This document shows, piece by piece, positions 24,122 to 33,496 of a stretch of 41,914 nucleotides of DNA. The DNA is from Pseudomonas huaxiensis (GTDB lineage: Bacteria; Pseudomonadota; Gammaproteobacteria; Pseudomonadales; Pseudomonadaceae), in assembly GCF_003231275.1 (NCBI RefSeq), contig NZ_QKVL01000044.1:1-41914 (forward strand), in the 5' to 3' direction. How positions within the stretch are numbered: the stretch's first letter is position 1; every line of letters starts with the position of its first letter. A program made the position numbers and the translations under genes. The notes under the pieces were generated by a model. The model was not told where the DNA came from. It ran no database searches and saw only the letters and a program-made list of their open reading frames with translations.

Positions 24122-25603
24122 ATGCGTGCCTTGCTTGCCCTGCTGATTGCCCTGGCGCTGCCGGCCCAGGCCGACAGCCATGTCGATATCGCCCTGAACG
24201 GCGATGTGAACACCTTCGACCCGCACATGTCCGCGACCATCGCCACCGACCTGAGCGTGGCCAGTCACCTGTACAACGCGCTGATTCTGCGCGGGCCGGA
24301 CCTGCGCTTGCAGCCGTCGCTGGCCTTGCGCTGGCGCAACCTGGAGCCGACCCGCTGGGAGTTCGATCTCGCGCCGCAGGCGCGCTTCGCCAACGGCGAA
24401 CCGCTGGATGCCGAGGCTGTGGTGTGGAACCTGAACCGGGTGCGTGATCCCGCGACCAAGTCGCGCATTGCGCCGTGGTTCCGGCAGATCGCCAGTGCCC
24501 ATGCCGAAAGCCCGCATACGTTAGTGATCGTCACCGACGGCGCATTTCCCACCTTGCCGGCGCAACTGTCAATGCTGTTCATGCTGCCGCCCCGCTGGAG
24601 CGCCAGCCACGATCCGGCCCGCGAGGTAATGCCCAGCGGCCCGTACCGGATCGGCTCGCGGCAACAGGGCGATGTGCTGACCCTGGTGCGCAACGAGCAG
24701 TCCTGGCAGCCGCGCCCGGCGTTCGACCAGGTGCGCCTGCACAGCCTGCCGGATGCCTCGGCACGGGTGTCGGCGCTGCTGGCCGGCGAGGTCGACTGGA
24801 TCAACGCCATTCCGTTGAGCGAGGTGCGGCGTATCCAGGGCAGCGGCAGGGCGCTGGCCGGCGTCAGTGCGCCGGGCACCCGCTCGGTGTTCATCAAGCT
24901 CAATACGCTGCGCCCGCCGTTGAACGATGTGCGGGTGCGGCAGGCGCTCAACTATGCGATCGACAAGCAGGGCATGACCTCGGCGCTGTTCGATGGTCAG
25001 GCGGCGGTCAGCGCTTGCCAACTGCTCACGCCGGTCTACTTCGGCTACAACGCGGACCTGCGGGCCTATCCCTACGACCCGGCGAAGGCCCGGCGCCTGC
25101 TCGCCGAAGCGGGCGTCGCCCCAGGCACCCGCTTGCGTCTGGAGGTGCCGGCCAACACTTACCTGCAAGGCGACGAGGTAACCCAGGTGATCGCCTCGCA
25201 ATTGCAGGCTGTCGGCCTGGATATCGAGCTGGTGCAGTACGACTTTTCCACCTGGATCAATCGCTACCTCAAGGCGCAGAAGCTCGGCGACATGGCCTTG
25301 CTCGCCTACGCCTGGCCCAGCCTCGATGCCGACGGCGTGCTGTCGCTGCTGCAAAGCGACAGCATCTACGCCTATTACCGAGATGCGAAGCTCGACCGCC
25401 TGCTCGCCGCCGGGCGCAGCGTGCTCGATGAACCGACACGCCGCGCCACGTACCAGGAGGCCACCGCCCACCTGTGCGAGCAGGCGCCGGTGTTATACCT
25501 CTACGAGCAGCCGTTCACCTACGGCGCCTCGCCGCGCATCCAGTGGCAGGCCCGCTCCGATGACTGGATCCGCGCCTACGACATGCAGCCGCAGCGGCTG
25601 TAA
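24122..25603 (+). CDS. ABC substrate-binding protein, family 5 (peptide/opine type)
   Basis: This 493-residue protein has a signal peptide (MRALLALLIALALPAQADS, cleaved near residue 18). The mature chain opens with the family 5 pattern VDIALNGDVNTFDPHMSATI, and the central VRQALNYAIDKQGM is the SBP_bac_5 signature. It follows the second ATPase gene by three bases and completes the importer. Family 5 proteins bind peptides, opines, glutathione, nickel complexes or oligosaccharides. With the hydantoinase genes next door, a cyclic amide, modified amino acid or small peptide is a reasonable inferred ligand. Confidence 0.92.
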   Translation: MRALLALLIALALPAQADSHVDIALNGDVNTFDPHMSATIATDLSVASHLYNALILRGPDLRLQPSLALRWRNLEPTRWEFDLAPQARFANGEPLDAEAVVWNLNRVRDPATKSRIAPWFRQIASAHAESPHTLVIVTDGAFPTLPAQLSMLFMLPPRWSASHDPAREVMPSGPYRIGSRQQGDVLTLVRNEQSWQPRPAFDQVRLHSLPDASARVSALLAGEVDWINAIPLSEVRRIQGSGRALAGVSAPGTRSVFIKLNTLRPPLNDVRVRQALNYAIDKQGMTSALFDGQAAVSACQLLTPVYFGYNADLRAYPYDPAKARRLLAEAGVAPGTRLRLEVPANTYLQGDEVTQVIASQLQAVGLDIELVQYDFSTWINRYLKAQKLGDMALLAYAWPSLDADGVLSLLQSDSIYAYYRDAKLDRLLAAGRSVLDEPTRRATYQEATAHLCEQAPVLYLYEQPFTYGASPRIQWQARSDDWIRAYDMQPQRL

Positions 25604-25679
25604 AGCCCGCCGATTCCGGTTCCTGAACCCGATATAACGATATGCGATTAAACCATTGGTGAACCTTCACTTTGCTCTT

Positions 25680-25701
25680 TAGTATTCATATTAAGCATTC
25701 A
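25680..25701 (+). promoter_or_regulatory. Shared upstream motif, copy 2
   Basis: This second copy of TAGTATTC-N3-TTAAG-N-ATTCA begins 68 bp upstream of the hyuA start codon, in the 144-bp gap after the binding-protein gene. All 18 fixed positions match copy 1 at 17796-17817. Its presence suggests that hyuAB has its own promoter controlled together with the monooxygenase/ABC operon. Confidence 0.5.
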
Positions 25702-25747
25702 TGGCGTGTAATCATGTCAAAAGAGAATTTTAACGGGAGAGGCGGAA

Positions 25748-27835
25748 ATGACTGAAAAGCGCAACGCGCTACCCGCCCGGGGCCTGCGAATAGGCGTGGA
25801 CACCGGCGGCACCTTCACGGATATCTGCCTCTACGATCCGGCCAGCGGCACCCTGCAAGTCTGGAAAATCAGCAGCAGCAACGCCGACCCGTCGGAGGCC
25901 ATCGTCGCCGGCATTCGCGAGGTGTTGCATGTGAGCGGTCAGTCCGCAGACGACGTGGCCTACGTCGGCCACGGCACCACCGTCGCGACCAACGCCCTGA
26001 TTGAAGGCCGTACCGCGCGCACCGCCTTGCTGACCACCGCAGGCTTTCGCGATGTGGTGGAAATCGGTCGCCAGACCCGGCCCACGCTGTACGACCTGCA
26101 AGTGCGCAAGGTGACCCCGCTGGCCTCCCGCGACCTGCGTCTGGAGCTGGACGAGCGCGTGCGTTTCGACGGCTCGGTGGCCAAGGCGCTGAACCCGCGT
26201 CAGGTGCTGGAGCGCGTCGCGCAACTTGAAGCGGCGGGTGTGGAAGCGGTGGCCGTGGGTTTCCTGTTTTCCCATCTGGCGCCGGAGCATGAAGCCACGG
26301 TCGCGAAGATCCTCGAAGAGCGCCTGCCGAACGTGTTCGTCAGCACCTCGCATCAGGTCGCGGCCGAGTACCGCGAATTCGAACGCTTTTCCACCACCCT
26401 GGTGAACGCCGCCCTCGGCCCGGTGATGCGCGATTACCTGGGCCGCCTGCAACCGCGGCTGGCCGCGCTGGGCGTTGCCGCGGCGCCGCGCCTGACCCAG
26501 AGCAACGGCGGCATCATCTCCGCTAGCCATGCCGCGCAATACCCGGTCAAGACGGTGCTGTCCGGCCCGGCAGCCGGGGTCATGGGCGCGGTCGAAGTGG
26601 CGCGGGCTGCGGGGATCGGCGACATCATCACCTTCGACATGGGCGGCACCTCCAGCGATGTCTCGCTGACCCGCCACGGCGCCGCGTCGCTGTCGACCCG
26701 CGCCAGCGTTCACGGGCACCCGCTGAAAGTGCCGCAACTGGATATTCACGCCGTTGGCGCCGGGGGCGGTTCCATCGCCCGGGTCGATGCCGGCGGCCTG
26801 CTCAAGGTCGGCCCGGCCAGCGCCGGCGCCTGGCCGGGGCCGGTCTGCTATGGCCAGGGCAACCTAGAACCGACCGTCACCGACGCCAATGTGGTGTTGC
26901 AGGTGCTCAACCCGACCCACTTGCTGGGCGGGCGCATGCCGATCGACCGGGGCCAGGCCGTCGAGGCCATCGACCGCCTCGCGCAGTCGCTGGGCATGGA
27001 CCTGTTCGAAACGGCCCAGGGCATCCTGTCGGTGGTCACGGCCAACATGGCCAAGGCAATCCGGGTGATTTCCATCGAGCGCGGTCACGATCCGCGGGAC
27101 TTCGTGCTGATGGCCTTCGGCGGCGCCGGACCGCTCCACGCCGCCCGCCTGGCCCGCGAGCTGGAAATCCGTCGGGTGCTGGTTCCGCGTAATCCGGGGA
27201 TTCTCTGCGCCATGGGTCTGCTGCTCAGCGACGCCCGCAGCCATTTCGCCAAGGGCTGCCTGTTGCGCCTGGACGAGGCCGGGGTGGCTGCGTTGGAGCA
27301 GGGCTTCGACGGGCTGGAGCAACAGGCCCGCGACTGGTTCGAGCAGGAGTCGATCACCGTGGGGGCGCGGCAGGTGAAGCGCTTTGTCGATGCGCGCTAC
27401 GCCGGCCAGGCCCATGAATTGCTGATCGAAAGCCCGCAAGGTTCTATCGCTGCGGACTGGCTGGCGCAGGTGCGTCAGGCGTTCGAACTGGAACACCGGC
27501 AGATCTACGGTTTCGATGCGGTCAATGAGCCGATCCATGTGATCGCCATGCGCGTCGAGGCGACCGGCAAGGTCGACAAGGCGGTGCTGGTCGAGCAGCC
27601 GCTGGCAGCGGGCAATGCCGCCGACGCCCTGGTTGGCCAGCGCGAGGTCTGGTACCCGCAGGTGCGCGGCTTCCTCGCCACACCGATTTACGACCGCGAA
27701 CGGCTGGGTGCCGGGCACTCGCTCAGCGGGCCCGCAATCATCGAACAGATGGACAGCACGACCCTGGTGCTGGAGGGCCAGCGGGCCACGGTGGACCGCT
27801 ATCTGAACATCCTGATCGAGGAGCAAGGCCAATGA
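25748..27835 (+). CDS. Hydantoinase/oxoprolinase family subunit A
   Basis: This 695-residue ATP-dependent amidohydrolase-type subunit begins with the HyuA N-terminal motif GVDTGGTFTDICLYDP. It contains VGHGTTVATNALIEGR, ITFDMGGTSSDVSL and the hallmark HAVGAGGGSIARVDAGG, which together build the actin-like ATPase core. It overlaps subunit B by four bases. Such A/B pairs hydrolyse N-methylhydantoin, 5-oxoproline, caprolactam or similar ring amides with ATP, and relatives carboxylate acetone or acetophenone. CGGGAGAGGCGG gives a good ribosome-binding site. The ring amide used here is unknown. Confidence 0.93.
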   Translation: MTEKRNALPARGLRIGVDTGGTFTDICLYDPASGTLQVWKISSSNADPSEAIVAGIREVLHVSGQSADDVAYVGHGTTVATNALIEGRTARTALLTTAGFRDVVEIGRQTRPTLYDLQVRKVTPLASRDLRLELDERVRFDGSVAKALNPRQVLERVAQLEAAGVEAVAVGFLFSHLAPEHEATVAKILEERLPNVFVSTSHQVAAEYREFERFSTTLVNAALGPVMRDYLGRLQPRLAALGVAAAPRLTQSNGGIISASHAAQYPVKTVLSGPAAGVMGAVEVARAAGIGDIITFDMGGTSSDVSLTRHGAASLSTRASVHGHPLKVPQLDIHAVGAGGGSIARVDAGGLLKVGPASAGAWPGPVCYGQGNLEPTVTDANVVLQVLNPTHLLGGRMPIDRGQAVEAIDRLAQSLGMDLFETAQGILSVVTANMAKAIRVISIERGHDPRDFVLMAFGGAGPLHAARLARELEIRRVLVPRNPGILCAMGLLLSDARSHFAKGCLLRLDEAGVAALEQGFDGLEQQARDWFEQESITVGARQVKRFVDARYAGQAHELLIESPQGSIAADWLAQVRQAFELEHRQIYGFDAVNEPIHVIAMRVEATGKVDKAVLVEQPLAAGNAADALVGQREVWYPQVRGFLATPIYDRERLGAGHSLSGPAIIEQMDSTTLVLEGQRATVDRYLNILIEEQGQ

Positions 27836-29490
27836 GCGCCGCGTCCGTTACCCCTGTGGCCCGCAAGGTCGATCCGATTACCGTCGAGGTGATCGGCTGC
27901 GCCTTGTCGACCATCGTCGAACAGATGGGCGAGGCGATCATCCGCGCCGCCTACTCGGCCAACATCAAGGAGCGGCGCGACTGCTCCGCAGCAATCTTCG
28001 ACACCGAGGGCCTGATCATCGCCCAGGCCGAGCAGATCCCGCTGCACCTCGGTTCGCTGCTGGGTATCGTCGCCGAAACCCTCAAGCGCGCCGACCTCAG
28101 CGCGGTGCGCGAGGGCGATGTGTTTATCGGCAACGACGCTCACACCGGCGGCGGCACCCACCTCAACGATATTGTCCTGCTGGAGCCGGTGTTCGTCGAA
28201 GGCCGGCTGTTCGCCTGGGTTGCCAACCTCGCGCACCACTCCGATTTCGTCGACCGCGGCCATGCCCATATCTATCAGGAAGGCCTGCGCATCCCGCCGA
28301 TCAAGCTCTACCGCGAGCGCGAGGTGCAGCAGGATGTTTTCGACCTGATCCTGCTTAATTGCCAGGTGCCCCACGAGCGCATCAACGACCTCAGTGCGCA
28401 GATGGCTTCGAACAAACTCGGCGTCGAGCGGGTCAAGGCGCTGTGCGAGCGCTATGGCGCGGCCACCGTGGCCGAGGCCAGCACGCTGCTGATGGACTAC
28501 AGCGAGCGCAAGGCCCGCGCCGGCATAGCCGCGATCCCGGATGGCCGCTATGTGTTCGAGCACGATTTCGACACCAGCCTGTGGCCGGACATCCTCACCC
28601 TCAAGGTGGCCATCGAGGTGGCGGGGGAGGAGATCCTCTTCGATTTCGACGGCTGCCCGCCGCAGACCCGCTCGGGGCTGAACATGGTTTCCACGGTGTT
28701 GCGCGCGGTGGTGTATTACGTGGTCAAGACCCTGATCGACAGCGACACTCCGGCCAACGCCGGGCTGCATCGGCCGATCCGCATCAGCGCGCCTTATGGC
28801 TCGATCGTCAACGCCGCGCCGCCGGCAGCGGTGTACAGCCGTCACGATATCGCCCAGCGCCTGACCGACATGCTCTTCGCCGCCCTGGCCCAGGCCATCC
28901 CCGAGCGAGTGCTGGCCGGCTCCACCGGCGTCACCGTGCTGACCATGAGTGGCGTGCACCCGCGTACCGGCCAGTTCAATGTCTACAACGAGAGCATGGG
29001 CGGTGGTCTCGGCGCACGCTTTGCCCAGGACGGTATCGACGGCGTGCACGTGCATGGCACCAATTCGGCGAACATCCCCGTGGAGGCGCTGGAGAGCGAG
29101 CACCCGCTGATGATCCACGCCTACGAACTGGTCCAGGACTCCGGCGGCGCCGGCGAGTTTCGCGGTGGCATGGCCATCCGCCGGGTCGTTTCGCCGGTCG
29201 ATCATGTCGCCACCGTCAACCTTGGCGGACCGCACAACCGGGTTCCGCCGTGGGGCCTTGCCGGTGGCTTGCCGGGCAGCACGTCGCGGATCGAACTGGG
29301 CGCTGGCGTCGCCGCGCTGCGCAACCGCACCGGCACCTTGCAGGCGGGCCAGACCGCGGCCGCCATCACCTCCGGTGGCGGCGGTATCGGCGACCCGAGG
29401 CAACGCGATCGCGAAAAAGTCCTCCAGGACCTGCGCGAAGAACGCATTTCGCCGGATGCCGCCCGCGACATTTACGGACTGGATATCTGA
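27832..29490 (+). CDS. Hydantoinase/oxoprolinase family subunit B
   Basis: This 552-residue partner subunit has the HyuB opening segment KERRDCSAAIFDTEG, then AQAEQIPLHLGSL, GNDAHTGGGTHLNDIVL and WVANLAHHSDFVDRG, whose histidines and aspartates are typical of the family. It is translationally coupled to subunit A (ATGA overlap). The C-terminal region contains GGLGARFAQDGIDG and a GGAGEFRGG motif. It would form the cytoplasmic ATP-dependent ring-opening complex with subunit A. Confidence 0.93.
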   Translation: MSAASVTPVARKVDPITVEVIGCALSTIVEQMGEAIIRAAYSANIKERRDCSAAIFDTEGLIIAQAEQIPLHLGSLLGIVAETLKRADLSAVREGDVFIGNDAHTGGGTHLNDIVLLEPVFVEGRLFAWVANLAHHSDFVDRGHAHIYQEGLRIPPIKLYREREVQQDVFDLILLNCQVPHERINDLSAQMASNKLGVERVKALCERYGAATVAEASTLLMDYSERKARAGIAAIPDGRYVFEHDFDTSLWPDILTLKVAIEVAGEEILFDFDGCPPQTRSGLNMVSTVLRAVVYYVVKTLIDSDTPANAGLHRPIRISAPYGSIVNAAPPAAVYSRHDIAQRLTDMLFAALAQAIPERVLAGSTGVTVLTMSGVHPRTGQFNVYNESMGGGLGARFAQDGIDGVHVHGTNSANIPVEALESEHPLMIHAYELVQDSGGAGEFRGGMAIRRVVSPVDHVATVNLGGPHNRVPPWGLAGGLPGSTSRIELGAGVAALRNRTGTLQAGQTAAAITSGGGGIGDPRQRDREKVLQDLREERISPDAARDIYGLDI

Positions 29491-29539
29491 GCAGCAGACC
29501 CGCTCCGCCTTACCGAACCCAAGAACCCTAAAAGCCAAC

Positions 29540-29556
29540 GTGCGCCCAAGGCGCAC
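29540..29556. other. Hairpin between hyuB and the TonB-dependent receptor
   Basis: GTGCGCC and GGCGCAC form a 7-bp stem with a CAA loop in the 114-bp gap. No T tract follows. It may influence read-through into the receptor gene. Confidence 0.35.
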
Positions 29557-29604
29557 ACGCCGTCAGCCGACCACGGTACGCGGTATCCACTTCAGTAAAA
29601 CTGG

Positions 29605-32055
29605 ATGCCTATAACGATGCCAACACATAACCGCACCCCTCATCCTTACTCACCACTTGCCTTGTGCATCTTCGCCAGCTTCGGGTTGCTCGCCGAGAGC
29701 GCCCTCGCAGCCAATAGCGCCGATCCGGCGCTGGAAACCGTGACCGTCACCGGAACCCGGGGCGAACAGCGCACCGTCATCAGCAGCCCGGCGCCGATCG
29801 ACGTGATCCCCGCCGAGCAACTCAAGACCGTGGGCCGCGACGGCCTGATGGAAACCCTCAACGCACTGCTGCCGTCCTACAACCTGCCGGCCATGAGCGG
29901 CGCCGGTGCCAGCGGCGTGATCCGCGCCGCCGGCCTGCGTGGCCTCAACGCCGACCAGGTGCTGGTGCTGGTCAACGGCAAGCGTCGCCACAATAGCGGC
30001 CTGTTGCAAAGCGGCTCCTGGACCAGCAGTGGCTCGACCCCGGCCGACCTCGACCTGATCCCGGCCAACCTGATCGAGCGCATCGAAGTCCTGCGTGACG
30101 GCGCCGCGGCGCAGTACGGCTCGGACGCCATCGCCGGGGTAATCAACATCATCCTCAAGCAGCAAGACAGCGGCGGCCAGGCCTCGGCCAGCTACGGCCA
30201 GAACTTCCTGGGTGACGGCTCCACCCGTCAGGAAAGCGTCAGCCACGGCTTCGCCCTGCCCAACGACGGCTTCGTCCACCTGGCCCTGGAAAACCGCAAC
30301 CAGGACCGCTTTACCCGGGCCGAACCGGTGGTCCGCGAAGGCTTTGCCGCCAATGGCGTGACCCGTGTGCCCAAGGCCTACGAAGTGGTCAACGAAGGCT
30401 ATGGTAACCCCGAGAGCAAGATCACCAACTTCGCCTACAACGCCGAGTTACCGCTGTCGAACGGCACCTCGCTGTATTCGTTCTCGACCCTGAGCCACCG
30501 AGACGGCTACAAGCACGCCAACTTCCGTCAGGCCACGGCCAACGGCAACATCACCGAAATCTACCCGGATGGCGCCTCGGCCAAGCGACCGCTGGACGAA
30601 GACGACTTCCAGGTGGTGTTCGGCGGTCGTGGTGAACTGGCCGGCTGGAACACCGACCTGAGCACCAGCTACAGCCGCGACTACATTCGCCTGACCACTT
30701 CGCGCAACCTCAACGCCAGCTTCGGCCCCGCGAGCCCGACCACGTTCTACATGGGCAGCCAGACGTTCAAGCAGTGGGTCAACAACCTCGACTTCACCCA
30801 GGCCTTCGATACCGGATTGGCCAAGCCGACCCAGGTGTCGTTCGGCGTCGAGCACCGTTATGAAGACTGGAAGCTGGGGCAGGGCGAGTACCTGTCGTGG
30901 GCCCGCGGCGACTACGTCTACACCAGCGGCCCCTTCGCCGGCCAGGAGCCCAACACCTCGTCCAGTGTCCGTGGCGTCAGTCCCGACGATGCCGGCCAGG
31001 CCGACCGCAATGTCTACGCGGGCTACGTTGACGTCGGTTTCTACCCGACCGACAAGCTCTACACCGCCGTCGCCCTGCGTCATGAGCGCTACGACGACTC
31101 CGCCGGCAGCACCACCAACGGCAAGCTGACCACCCGCTACGACTTCACCCCCGAGTTCGCCCTGCGCGCCACCGTGAGCAACGGCTTCCGCGCACCATCG
31201 CTGGCGCAGAGCGTGTACCAGCAGAGTTCGGTGAGTTCCTACCAGGCCACCACCAACGGCTACACCCAGTACTACTACAAGCACCTCGCGCCTGATTCGG
31301 CGGTGGGCCAGGCACTCGGCGCCAAGGAGCTGAAACCGGAGAAATCGCAGAACTTCAGCGTCGGATTCACCTGGCAGCCGCTGCCGCAGATGACCACCAC
31401 CCTGGACGTCTACCAGATCAATATCGACGACCGCCTGGTGCTGTCCGACATCCTCACCGGCCGCGATGTGGTCGCGGTGATGGAGTCCTACGGCCTGCGT
31501 GATTTCAACGGCGCGCAGTTCTACACCAACGCCGTCGATACCCGCACCCGTGGCGTCGATCTGCTCACCGATTACCGCGCCGACTACGGCCAGTTCGGCA
31601 CGGTGCGCTGGAGCGCCGCACTCAACCACAACGAGACCAAGATAGAAAACATCAAGGACGACATCACCACGCCGTCCGGCGCCGGCATCTTCGGTCATTC
31701 GGCCCAGGGCTACCTGCTGCGTGGTAACCCGCGCGACAAGATTATCCTCGGTGCCGACTGGCGTGTCGGCCAGTGGCGCAGCAACCTGCGGGTTACCCGT
31801 TTTGGCGAAGTGACCCAGCCGGGCTCGACCCAGGACACCGACCGCAGCTTCGGCGCCAAATGGATCACCGACCTGAACGTCGGCTACGACTTCAGCAACG
31901 GCGTATCGCTGGAAGTGGGGGCCAACAACCTGTTCGACGTGGTCCCCGACAAGAACGGCATCACCAGCAGCACCGGGTTGGGCCAGTACGGCTACATCTC
32001 GCCGTTCGGCTTCGGTGGCGGCTACTGGTACACACGCCTTGCCTACAACTTCTGA
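29605..32055 (+). CDS. TonB-dependent outer-membrane receptor
   Basis: This 816-residue protein has a signal peptide ending near AESALAAN and a TonB-box-like ETVTVTGTRG. The plug domain follows with VLVLVNGKRRH and RIEVLRDGAAAQYGSDAIAGVINIIL, then a large barrel ending in YWYTRLAYNF with a terminal phenylalanine. An alternative start at 29617 would shorten it by four residues; neither has a strong ribosome-binding site. It is followed after 10 bp by a Tat-signal hydrolase gene. It brings a large or scarce substrate through the outer membrane using TonB energy. The position suggests the same substrate as the ABC importer. Confidence 0.93.
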   Translation: MPITMPTHNRTPHPYSPLALCIFASFGLLAESALAANSADPALETVTVTGTRGEQRTVISSPAPIDVIPAEQLKTVGRDGLMETLNALLPSYNLPAMSGAGASGVIRAAGLRGLNADQVLVLVNGKRRHNSGLLQSGSWTSSGSTPADLDLIPANLIERIEVLRDGAAAQYGSDAIAGVINIILKQQDSGGQASASYGQNFLGDGSTRQESVSHGFALPNDGFVHLALENRNQDRFTRAEPVVREGFAANGVTRVPKAYEVVNEGYGNPESKITNFAYNAELPLSNGTSLYSFSTLSHRDGYKHANFRQATANGNITEIYPDGASAKRPLDEDDFQVVFGGRGELAGWNTDLSTSYSRDYIRLTTSRNLNASFGPASPTTFYMGSQTFKQWVNNLDFTQAFDTGLAKPTQVSFGVEHRYEDWKLGQGEYLSWARGDYVYTSGPFAGQEPNTSSSVRGVSPDDAGQADRNVYAGYVDVGFYPTDKLYTAVALRHERYDDSAGSTTNGKLTTRYDFTPEFALRATVSNGFRAPSLAQSVYQQSSVSSYQATTNGYTQYYYKHLAPDSAVGQALGAKELKPEKSQNFSVGFTWQPLPQMTTTLDVYQINIDDRLVLSDILTGRDVVAVMESYGLRDFNGAQFYTNAVDTRTRGVDLLTDYRADYGQFGTVRWSAALNHNETKIENIKDDITTPSGAGIFGHSAQGYLLRGNPRDKIILGADWRVGQWRSNLRVTRFGEVTQPGSTQDTDRSFGAKWITDLNVGYDFSNGVSLEVGANNLFDVVPDKNGITSSTGLGQYGYISPFGFGGGYWYTRLAYNF

Positions 32056-32065
32056 GGTCCGGCCG

Positions 32066-33037
32066 ATGCACAGGAGAACCGTGCTCCAGACCCTCGGCAC
32101 ACTCACCGCGAGTGCCGCACTGGCGCCGCTGCTGGCGCGTGCCGCCCAACCCGACAACCGCAAGGCGAGGCACATGCCGGACATCAAGCGCAATCAAACC
32201 ATCGTCATCAACGGCGCAACCCTCAACTACTCGATCGCCGGTGAAACCAATGAACAGCCGTTGATCGTCCTTCATGGCGGTCGCGGCCAAGGCCAGCACG
32301 ACGGCGTATTCGCCGCCCACGCGGCGTTCGGCGACCGTTACAAGGTCATCGGCTTCGACATGCGCGGCCATGGCCATTCGAGCGTGACGCCGCCGTTCAC
32401 CTTCGACCAGATCGTCGAAGACATCGAGCAACTGCGCCTGACCCTCGGCGGCGGGCGCAAGCTGATCCTCCAGGGCGGTTCGTTCGGTGGTTTTATCGCC
32501 CAGGCGTATGCGGTGCGGTATCCGCAACACCTTTCGCACCTGATCCTGCGCGGCACCGCGCCGAGCTACCGGCACGAGGTGGAGGCCACCGCCAACCTCA
32601 AGGCACGGGCGGCGAAGAAAGCGCCGATGGCCACCGAGGCCATGTTGCAGAAAATCTTCACGCCCACGCTTGTGGACGACGAAGAGTTCCGCCTGATCAT
32701 GTTCGCCCTGGCGCCGATGTACGTGCCGGACGGCGTCGCCCCGGACCTGGATGGCCTGCTTGAGCGCAGCCGCACCGGCATCTACCGGGCGAAAGTGCAC
32801 AACGACCTGTACGAACCCGAGGTGTGGCATGCGTTCGACGTGGTGGAGCAACTGCAGAGGGTGAAATGCCCGGCGCTGGTAATCTGCGGCGCCGAAGACT
32901 GGATCTGCGATCCCGTGCAGTCGAAGATCATCGCCGAGCACCTGCCCGCTGCGCGGTTGGTGGTGGTGCCTGGCGCTGATCACGCGATTCCGGCGGAGGT
33001 GCTGTACCGCGAGACGGATCGGTTTCTGCATGGTTAG
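32066..33037 (+). CDS. Tat-exported alpha/beta hydrolase
   Basis: This 323-residue protein begins MHRRTVLQTLGTLTASAALA, a twin-arginine-type signal with a hydrophobic stretch and an ARA cleavage site, so it is probably periplasmic. The alpha/beta hydrolase features are the oxyanion segment VLHGGRGQG, the nucleophile elbow GGSFGG, a late aspartate in ICGAEDWICD and the histidine in PGADHAIP. It resembles proline iminopeptidase and ester hydrolase relatives. It lies 10 bp after the TonB-dependent receptor gene, suggesting that it trims the imported compound in the periplasm before ABC uptake. The substrate is inferred only. Confidence 0.88.
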   Translation: MHRRTVLQTLGTLTASAALAPLLARAAQPDNRKARHMPDIKRNQTIVINGATLNYSIAGETNEQPLIVLHGGRGQGQHDGVFAAHAAFGDRYKVIGFDMRGHGHSSVTPPFTFDQIVEDIEQLRLTLGGGRKLILQGGSFGGFIAQAYAVRYPQHLSHLILRGTAPSYRHEVEATANLKARAAKKAPMATEAMLQKIFTPTLVDDEEFRLIMFALAPMYVPDGVAPDLDGLLERSRTGIYRAKVHNDLYEPEVWHAFDVVEQLQRVKCPALVICGAEDWICDPVQSKIIAEHLPAARLVVVPGADHAIPAEVLYRETDRFLHG

Positions 33038-33150
33038 GTGTTGAGTGTTGCGGGACAGGTCGAGGGCCTCATCGCTGTCTCGCTTTTTGCACATCTCGGG
33101 ACTGCCTGAAGACCATGAAACGTCAGTCAGGAAGCCGGCTAATAGCGACC

Positions 33151-33466
33151 AGGCGCTAGCCGACAGTTGTTTCGCGCCTTTGAGATCGAGCGCCGCCCGC
33201 GCGGCGCATCGCGAGCAAGCTCGCTCCTACATCGGTTGCAACGTGCCTATGACTGTCAGGCCATGGTTGACCGCCTTGGTGGTTCGGCTCAATTTCGAGG
33301 CTGGCGCCTAAACCGCCCCGCACTCTCCAGCCATGCACCAAGGCTTGCAAAGCAAATCCCACAGGCCATGGCACGATGCAACCGATGTAGGAGCGAGCTT
33401 GCTCGCGATGCGCGGCGGCGCTCGTTCTCAAGGGCGCGAAACAACTATCGGCATGCGCCTAGTCGC
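33151..33466. repeat. REP-containing long inverted repeat
   Basis: This fills most of the 459-bp gene-free gap. A 37-nt block at 33204-33240 is exactly inverted at 33377-33413, and weaker inverted similarity extends outward to about 33151 and 33460, with a spacer of about 136 bp. Each arm contains the Pseudomonas REP core GTAGGAGCGAGCTTGCTCGC, itself near-palindromic. The pair fits a REP doublet with unusually long flanking homology, and it could form a large cruciform or RNA hairpin. No REP-associated tyrosine transposase gene is seen here. Confidence 0.8.
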
Positions 33467-33496
33467 CTTACCCGCTCCAGCAAATTAACGGATCGT

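Noticed and set aside
33204..33413. Repeat pair considered as a CRISPR array
   Set aside because: There are only two copies, in inverted rather than direct orientation, with a REP core and no cas genes.
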